Assembly: GCA_019787685.1 (NCBI GenBank)
Contig: JAHNUO010000022.1
Span: 248,001 to 312,000, forward strand
Direction: 5' to 3'
Source of the DNA: Chiua virens
Lineage: Eukaryota > Basidiomycota > Agaricomycetes > Boletales > Boletaceae
DNA length: 64,000 nt
The translations under genes were made by a program, and so were the position numbers. The notes beneath the pieces were generated by a model. It saw only the letters and a list, made by a program, of their open reading frames with translations. It had not been told where the DNA came from and did no database searches. Shown piece after piece: positions 57,286 through 64,000 of the stretch (the stretch's first letter is position 1; the number at the start of each line of letters is the position of its first letter).

Positions 57286-57632
57286 GTTTAGCTGGGTTTG
57301 GGATGAGAGGAAGAGATCTCAGTGCTCAGTGCTCAGCGACCGTCCATTGAATACCCATGAAATGTATTGAGAATATATGTTGTTATGTCGAAATCATTGG
57401 CCAAAAGTCTGCAAAACGTCACCGTTTGGAAACTCTCCCATTGCTTCTTAAAATCTACGATGACACTTAAATAAAATAGATTCTCAACGGAATCAAGGGC
57501 GACACTTATAAAGAGTCGTTGACGGCGAGCAGGCCACCACCTCATTGCCCGTGAACTCAGCATATGAGTCCCCATTCCCCCGTTGTTGGCCTATACTAAT
57601 CAGCTGATAGGTTTTCGGGTAACTGCGATCGC

Positions 57633-58018
57633 ATGCTTCAAAATGTCCGTCAGTCTCGCCCGTTTCCCCTTCGCGCGCACCACATGGCATGGGTTGTGGG
57701 TTACTTCTATCGTCGGGAAAATTTGAGGTTCAGTAACGGTGCAGAAGTCTGCGAGTACTTTACTGGGCTTGTTGTCAGTTTTGATGAAAGGTGGCTGCTG
57801 AGGGTGGAAATCTTCCCACATACCCCTTTGGAAGTCGCGCTGGACTTATCACAGCAAGAGGAACTAGAGAAGAAAAAGGTGGAACTTCGCAGCGTGAGTT
57901 TTATTTTACTGTTTCTCAGGCATAACTGATGTCTTACCTCAGTACTTGTCGCGTCTCTGGTCGTGGATCGACTATGGTTGGCACTGTTTTGAAATTGATT
58001 TTGGTGTAGGGAATGAGT
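57633..58018 (+). CDS. Short globular protein, unknown
   Basis: Reads MLQNVRQSRPFPLRAHHMAW, then VVGYFYRRENLRFSNGAEVC and LLRVEIFPHTPLEVALDLSQ, with a Glu/Lys helix before a GTGAGT donor near 57893. The following exon (from about 57943) reads YLSRLWSWIDYGWHCFEIDF. Balanced composition and a clear splice site make it a plausible real gene or the 3' part of one. No family recognised. Confidence 0.4.
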
Positions 58019-58020
58019 TG

Positions 58021-58660
58021 GGTGGCTGATTGGGCCGGACTTGGATGCGTGATACGATGACGGTCGTGTACATCATAAAATCCATGATCTTTTGAGATTC
58101 GTGCACGTCACCATTATGGAGGGGGGGGCTGGGTGAAGGTATCCCATGACATTGTCATTGGGTAGATGATGTTGGTGGGCCAAATGTTGTTGTCGTCAGA
58201 AGAGATAGGAAGAAGAAGAAAAGAAAAGAAAAACAAGGAGCAAAAACAGAACAAAAGAGGGGGAGGACTCAAGGAAAACATTGGGAAGACATCGCACGAG
58301 CAACGTTCGGACGGTGATAGTCATGTCAGGGTGTGCCGTGTGCGTAAAGGGCTGTAGTAGTAGCAGTAGTAGTAGTAGTAGTAGTCTTTGTCTTTATCAG
58401 GTGCACGATGACTTGGATGAATTCCTGAACGTTGTCGTAGGCCTGGGTGATGGTGTCGCGTGACAATATCGTTGGGTAGACAATCCTGGTGGGTGAAACA
58501 CCATCGTCAACACCATCATCGTTGGTAGGAAGAGATAGAAACAAAACAAAACAAAAAACAAGGAGAGGACTCGACTCTAGGGATAAGGGGGGCATCCAGC
58601 GAAAAGACTTCCAGAGTGTTCCATTTCCCCACTCCCAGTGGGTGAGGGGAGGCTCACCTG
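58021..58660. other. No gene recognised; contains an AGT microsatellite
   Basis: Purine-rich AAGAAAAGAAA tracts and a (GTA)n/(AGT)n run at 58354-58385. Part of 58140-58210 (CATTGGGTAGATGATG..GGTGGG) is echoed at 58460-58530, a diverged duplication. Confidence 0.5.
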
Positions 58661-58662
58661 GT

Positions 58663-58875
58663 TCTTGAGAGGAATACGTGAGGAAGTAAATACCCTTGTT
58701 TGAACAGCACAGGAGGCTCGAGTGGATGAGAATAGCCTTGTGAGGTCTTTGAGAGGAGTTCGTGAGGAAGTAAATACCCTTGTTTGGACCGCACAAGAGG
58801 CTCGAGTGACGAGAATAGCCTTGTGAAGTTGTTTGTCAAGAGGCAGATGTCCTTATTTGGACGATAGGTGAGGCT
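58663..58875. repeat. Degenerate tandem repeat, about 84-bp unit
   Basis: AGGAAGTAAATACCCTTGTT occurs at 58681 and 58765, followed each time by GGCTCGAGTG and GAGAATAGCCTTGTGA. A third, eroded unit follows at about 58839. Confidence 0.75.
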
Positions 58876-58969
58876 CCTCACACAGAAACCCCTCACAGGC
58901 AGGTATTGATCCCCTTGAGAATTACCCCTAACAGGTAATAGGGGCTTCGGGAAAGTTGTTCCAAGGGTG

Positions 58970-59060
58970 AAATAGACACCGTTGTGCAAAATCTCATCCC
59001 ATATCACGAGGTATCAAATGTGTCGATCGTTTGATACCTCGTAATACTAGTGCATATTGC
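58970..59060. repeat. Hairpin site 2 (same arms, spacer inverted)
   Basis: Arms ATCACGAGGTATCAAA (59003-59018) and TTTGATACCTCGTAAT (59030-59045) surround TGTGTCGATCG, the exact reverse complement of the spacer in site 1. The outer flanks AAAATCTCATCCCAT and GTGCATATTG keep the same orientation as in site 1. Confidence 0.9.
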
Positions 59061-59214
59061 TGCAGGTTGCAATCTCACCCAATCTAATCCAATCTAAAGC
59101 AGTTCCATTTACAGGATATACGTGGCTACAAACCAGTAACAAGCAAACTGCCTCTGTATATAGGATGAGAAAACAGCATGAAACAATTGATATCGGATGA
59201 ATCGTCCGCAGAAA

Positions 59215-59510
59215 GAGTCGACCGGGCGACGAGGAGAGCACACAGAGAGGTCTTGACAAGTTGATAACCATCGAAAACTGCGGGCGAGGTCTATTCGGCC
59301 AAGAGAAAGAAAGCAGAGACCACCGGCAGAACGTCTTGATGGGTTGATGATGATCGGAATAAAGTGAGATGGGCGAAAAAAAACCTATCGGGTGGCCAAG
59401 GGAAGGGAAGGGAAGGATGTCGACCACTGGCACCGGGAGAACGTCTTGACGAGTTGGTGACAATCGGAAAGTGTGGGTGAAAAACTGTCTATCCGGCCAC
59501 GTAAAAGGAT
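59215..59510. repeat. Degenerate tandem repeat, three units of 70-115 bp
   Basis: AGAACGTCTTGATGGGTTG, AGAACGTCTTGACGAGTTG and AGAGGTCTTGACAAGTTGAT recur, each followed by a short gap and ATCGG/ATCGA. No gene recognised. Confidence 0.6.
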
Positions 59511-59569
59511 GGGAAGAATGACAAGGATCGTGACTGGGAAGTTCGAGCATGCAGACTTGGAGGTGCGAA

Positions 59570-61571
59570 TCCGGAGGTAAAAATCTTCAGAGCATCGGGC
59601 CATTGAAAGCGTCCTTGTTCCAGGCATTACGAGCGACCTAGAAATAGCCAGCACGCCATTAGTATTCAGCTCACTGGCGGAAGAATGTGCCGGTAGTAGT
59701 ACACACCAAACCCGCAGCCTCCTTATTGTAAGCCTGTGGAGTTATAGTAGTGCTGAGATACATCGCAAAATGAGAGAATTAGCTGACCTCCCGCTGTTCT
59801 TTTGTCAGAGACTCGTAATATACTTTGAATTCTGTCATTGTCCCGTTGGTTGTGTCTTTGAATTGCTTCAACCACCGGTGCACACACAGATTTCTATTCC
59901 AAAATTAGCTATTGACAATACCGCGACTCACTTGCGGAGTACTTACCTTCCGTTACGAACAGGTCCTGGTCGCATCTTCACAATCTTCTTTGCAGTGGTG
60001 TGCTGGGTCGGGACAGCAACGGCCTGGGTGGAAGTACTCATAATTGGTGCGGGGAGATTTGGCTCAGAAATTGTAGCGTTGCTTGGGATTTGAATGTCTA
60101 ATTTTGCTGCTGCGTCTGCCAGCGAGTTCCTAGTACATAGTCAACTTGATAGTAGGGCACTAGTTGGATAATATACGTCACTTACAACGGGTTTGTATAC
60201 AGACTCGCCAACTCGAGCCTCTCTTCATCGTTGGTGACAAGGGTCTCGGGGTTCTTCAAGTTGTCCCTGCATGTGATATCTGGCAAGTTGTTCCCGGGTC
60301 TAGTGACAACTCCAGGGCTGAGTTCATTGTTGTCAGTGACAACTCGAGTCATGGTAGTCTCGGTAGTCTAGGTAGTCTCGGTAGTCTTGGTATTTGTGTC
60401 CCCCCATGGCATGACCTCGAAGCCTTGCATGGCGGTCTCAGCTGTGTCACGATCCCATGCAAAGTCGTCGGTAATGGGCAGTATGACTTCCTTGTTGACA
60501 GCTTGTGAGATTCTGGCTCCATTCTCCTGTCCATGTGTGACTTCTTCATTGTCGTCGAAGGCAGACTCGCCAGATGTTGTAGGCTCAGAATTCACTAGAA
60601 ACGATGTTACTAGAGACGATTCAAGAAATATAGAACATCACCTCGTTTGACTTTTTTCTTGGGATGAGCAGAGTCCAGCATCTGTGTACCTGCACGCTTC
60701 AGTTTCGAAATCTTTTTGTCGCTCTTCGTCTTCAATTTGAGGTGTTCGTCGAGGTTATAAGCACGCCATGCTGGGTAGATTGACCTTGCCAAGCAATCTA
60801 GCTTCCATCCATTTTCAGCACACCTGAAAAGAGGGATAAGACCTTCCAATAGCTGAATGAAATTCCTGCCGGCCACTGGTGTCCAACACTCCCCAAGATG
60901 CTGGGGCACGATTTTTGTTGGCAAGTTCAAGGAATGCTCCACACATACATCCTTTGATAAGGGTGACCTTGACAATCCGAAACAACCCTGCCTGTCCTCT
61001 TCCTCCAGGTAGGGTTCCTTCCCTCGCATTGCATTTTGTGCTTCTGGGGTTGTCAACCATCGTTCGAAGTCGTCCACTGTCCAGAACTGGATGTTTGGGT
61101 GAGCTAGTCGTGTTGCAGTTAGGGATGACAGTGCAGGGTCAATGACCAGTTTTCGATCAAGAAGCTCCCTAGTACATACATGCAGGATTAGTACTATGCA
61201 TGCAAAAGCAAAAACTCACCGCAGAGTGTCTCGTTCGATCCTAAGTTTGAGACTCTCTGCCTCGAGGAACTTGATATGCTCATGTGCAGCACCAAGCTCA
61301 CGTATAGGGTCAAAGGAGCACATGCCTGGGCTTGCTAGGGCACTGCTTGGGAACACTGGTGTCGAATGCTTACCGTGGAAATAAAGTGTCAAAAAAGATC
61401 TATACCGTAGAGAATCTTACGTAGGTAACTGGATCATGATAAGATCCGGTAAGCTGTGGGAAAGACATGCCCAATGAGTTCATTTCTCTGAGAGGTGGGA
61501 GCGGCTGTGTTGATGGTGGTGGAGTCAAGGAGGGAGATAACGAAGGGCTAAGTAGAAGAGTTCTGGCCATG
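59570..61571 (-). pseudogene. TE-associated orphan gene with two frame breaks
   Basis: Start MARTLLLSPSLSPSLTPPPS at 61571; first intron after DPVTY. The next exons read FLEAESLKLRIERDTLR and then FWTVDDFERWLTTPEAQNAM (about 61080-61010). The conserved block continues in a shifted frame as ANKNRAPASWGVLDTSGRQE and returns to the first frame at CAENGWKLDCLARSIYPAWR, so two opposite shifts lie near 61000 and 60835. Later exons: SEPTTSGESAFDDNEEVT, TAKKIVKMRPGPVRNG, RWLKQFKDTTNGTMTEFKVY and, after a last intron, ARNAWNKDAFNGPM. I recall the block (F/Y)WT..D...WL.(T/S)PE with NGWKL...YPAWR as recurrent in Agaricomycete TE-linked genes. Function unknown. Confidence 0.5.
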
Positions 61572-61719
61572 ATGTTGTATGAAGAGAAGAAATGTGGGGT
61601 TGAGCAAAAACTTGGGGCCAAGTACAATCAGGCGATGCGGCTCATAGTTTGAGATTGTTTGGTCCAGAGTATTTTTATCTTATCATTATTATTTGTGCAG
61701 AGCTACGAAGTGACCAACC

Positions 61720-62362
61720 ATGCCACCTTCTGAAGGTCTCGGGAACTTTGTCCGGATTGCAATCCCTTTAAAGGACCCTGAAGCTAGCTATACATTTGTG
61801 CACATGTGCCCGCAATACCCTGGAGTGATGTTGGTAAGTATTCTGTTAACCACTTGATTAGTCACTGTACTGGCACTAAGTTTCTTTTCTCAGACCATCG
61901 AAATTGTCTCTTCTCCTGTAACCAGTTCCACGGCAACCAAACCAAAAGACCTAGTTACCACTCCCAAGGCCAAATCAGCAAAAGTAGTGGGTCTTCGTAT
62001 GCGTGACGAAGACAAAGAGAATTATAATAGTACGTTCATTTTGGTTCACTAATTCTCTTATATTTTTCTTCAATTAGAAACACTTGTCGCCGATCCACCA
62101 TTGTTCGTTTCCCCATTGGTTTCCCCGGGCCAAGGACCTAATAACTTGAAGCGTTTGAGGGAAGTTGGTAAGTAGACATGTTATGCTGTTGTATTTCTGC
62201 TAACGAATCCGATGTGCTGTGATACTAGATCCAAATGACGAGAGTCTCACAGAACCAGAGAGTGAAGACAACAAACCAAAGTTCTTTCCGAGTCATTCGA
62301 CTACTAGTAAGAAGGCGCCCAAGTACGAAAGGCCCAGCTCTTCTTGGAGCAACCGTAAATAG
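61720..62362 (+). CDS. Small four-exon gene beside Plavaka copy 2, unknown
   Basis: Exons 61720-61833, 61894-62029, 62078-62167 and 62229-62362 join in frame with clean GTAAG/TAG or CAG borders. The product starts MPPSEGLGNFVRIAIPLKDP, has a hydrophilic middle (KPKDLVTTPKAKSAKVVG) and ends KAPKYERPSSSWSNRK. About 158 residues. It is convergent with the transposase at 62507-64000 (stops about 145 bp apart) and divergent from 61571. No domain recognised. Likely the accessory gene of the same Plavaka element. Confidence 0.6.
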
Positions 62363-62506
62363 CCAGCTTCGCCGGCTCTTGCGGTAAGCTATTTATATTG
62401 TAAAGTACGACAATTGGACATGCTCAGCCTCTCACTTGTAAATTACTTCGAGCCTGAATCAATTGCGCATATACACACTAGACACGACATGACATGACAT
62501 GAATGC

Positions 62507-64000
62507 TTATTCGTCCTCCACATCATCATCTTCCTCAGCCTGCTCATCGACTTGACCGGTATGACGAGACAGACCAGGTTGTTCGACAACAAAAAAAGCA
62601 CCTTCACCTGCATCTTCATTTGGATTGTTCTCAAGCCTGCCAACATATGGAATAACCGCAACCACGCTCAAAATGTCTTCGACATGTACAACCAAAATTG
62701 CCTCAGTATTCCAGCAAAGTGGGACAGTCATCTGAGAGGCCCAGAGGATGTTATTGTCAGGGGGGGAGAAGGAACGGATAAGGCCAACATTTGCAAATCG
62801 TAGACCTCCGTTATTGTTGGGCACAGCCAATCTTGTGAAATATAACACTTCACCATACATGGTTTGGCCAACAAGTTTGAACTAAGGTAGTTTAGTAAGT
62901 CAAGGTCGTAAATAAAATGAAAACAAGACTCACTTTGACCATGCGAGATACTCACACTTCAGCTGAAAAGCGGCGCTTCTCTCGCCAGGCACTACAAACA
63001 ATTTGTTTGTTCGGTAAGAGAAGATGTGCCCAACGTAGTATCTTGGGCATGTGATTAGGGTGGTCAAGGTACTTGAAAATGGCCCCGTAAGTCCCATCGG
63101 ATGGGAGTACTGGTACTTTGTCTCGTTTGCGGAGTAAGGCATAACCATTTCCAAGATTGACCGTACCCCCTGGAAGTCCAGTATGAGTGTCATCAAGTTT
63201 GGGAAGAGCGGCAAGGAGTGCATTTATACAAGCACGACAAACACCCTCCATATCGAAATTGACAAGATAGTTGGATGGTTGTCGCATGTCGTGCTTGAGA
63301 TTACCAATTGTTCGCTCAATTGTCCACTGAGCTGTACATATGCTGGGTCCCTTTTGAAATGTCTCTGGACCAAGGTGGAGGACTTGATGTATGCATGGCC
63401 GAATGAAGTGGAGTCTGTTATTGCGGCGCTGGTAGTAGATCTCTTCGAACTTGCGTTCCCATGAGGCAAGAAGTACACAGCCTTCAAGAGCTTCTTCGTG
63501 GGTGATTTCATGCTGTGATACGATCTGGAACCCACGGACAAGCTTGCAAAAGTTTAGCCAATAGATTTTGGGGAGGAGGGTATGGAGAAGACCAGGAGCA
63601 AGGCCAAACATGTACATGACGAATTCTCGGGTTTTGTAGTCACTATTTCGTTTTTTGGCAATGTTACGGGGTCTAGTGTCGAAAGCCTGTGGAAGGAATG
63701 CTCCGGATTGCTGAACTGCTTGACCATGTGCTTCCCAACACTCCTTATCTAGAAAGATGGCCCAATCCCAAGTAGCGATATTGTCCATAGGCAGACAATC
63801 AATTGATCCACACCAAAGGTCGAGTAAAATTTTGCTGATGTTGCAAGCAAGGTGCATAATGTCAGTTGTCATGGCAAGTGGGACTCCTAGGGATCGAGTA
63901 GGATCAAGTCCTAAAATGAGGGGGGCTTTGGAGATGCCCGTCTCAGTCTGTCAACTACTAAACTGGGTTGGGTTGGGGGAAGACATAAGGTGGACGAGGT
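62507..64000 (-). CDS. Plavaka/CACTA-like transposase, intact C-terminal part (runs off the right edge)
   Basis: Two exons, 64000-62958 and 62881-62507, join at SAE|FKLVG without stops. It reads ETGISKAPLILGLDPTRSLG, then AMTTDIMHLACNISKILLDL, KTREFVMYMFGLAPGLLHTL, YYQRRNNRLHFIRPCIHQVL, CTAQWTIERTIGNLKHDMRQ and, in the last exon, YGEVLYFTRLAVPNNNGG with an acidic tail. The ER(T)IGN block and the order of motifs match basidiomycete Plavaka transposases. The N-terminal half lies beyond the window. In contrast to copy 1 (20744-24165) there are no lesions. With the small gene at 61720 and perhaps the gene at 59570-61571 it may form one element; ends not found. Confidence 0.85.

Noticed and set aside
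58354..58385. AGT run as a regulatory or CRISPR-like array
   Set aside because: A plain trinucleotide microsatellite; there are no spacers or repeats of CRISPR type anywhere in the window.
59003..59053. Helitron 3' end (hairpin followed by CTAG)
   Set aside because: CTAG follows the hairpin only in site 2. The stem is too long with an 11-nt loop, the other copy lacks it, and no Rep/Hel protein is seen.
46411..59060. Reading the two hairpin sites as LTRs or TIRs of one element
   Set aside because: The shared sequence is only about 85 bp, directly repeated outside and inverted only in the 11-nt spacer, with no TG..CA or TIR layout.

Overview
The window looks like a transposon-rich stretch of a filamentous basidiomycete genome (Agaricomycetes; the retroelement-borne gene families recall Boletales, low confidence). 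Evidence for this: short GT-AG introns throughout, and the element families typical of that group (Ty3-type LTR elements with a chromodomain, hAT with BED finger, Plavaka/CACTA-like, KDZ with a fused Ulp1 protease, Tc1/mariner, LINE). No tRNA, rRNA or CRISPR array was recognised.

Layout. 1-1342: 3' end of a Ty3-type element plus its LTR. 1375-5918: a minus-strand gene remnant split by hAT copy 1 (2191-5555, perfect 8-bp target duplication). 5919-10672: low-information DNA with a 185-bp tandem repeat, a 1.57-kb palindromic Tc1 element (7708-9275) and two unidentified coding-like stretches. 10673-16593: two opposed copies of a non-autonomous Ty3-type element that carries gag and an antisense Zn2Cys6-type gene. 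17216-19377: LINE 3' end split by a solo LTR. 19385-24165: decayed Plavaka element. 24278-24634: hAT-type MITE. 24988-28685: hAT copy 2. 29131-32624: an apparently intact Tc1/mariner unit with a second, convergent cargo gene. 33067-44417: host-gene island with a damaged ADA2 homologue, an intact cysteine-synthase-like gene, and two P450 genes in a large inverted duplication. 44800-45290: orphan RNase H fragment. 46931-56229: KDZ-Ulp1 transposase followed by a companion gene, bracketed about 12.5 kb apart by two hairpin sites whose 11-nt spacer is inverted between copies. 56866-64000: small TE-associated genes and an intact Plavaka transposase running off the right edge.

Two themes tie the region together. 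First, nearly all premature stops in the old elements, and one in ADA2, occur where the family expects Trp or Arg (TGG to TGA/TAG, CGA to TGA). This is the footprint of C-to-T/G-to-A mutation of repeats (RIP-like or methyl-CpG decay). The cysteine synthase gene, the mariner unit and the right-edge Plavaka are free of it. Second, several elements carry a second gene besides the transposase or Gag: the mariner cargo gene, the KDZ companion gene, the antisense Zn2Cys6 gene and the genes beside Plavaka. These match lineage-specific orphan families that are expanded in Agaricomycetes.

Exon borders were read by eye from splice motifs and reading frame. Identities between copies are qualitative.
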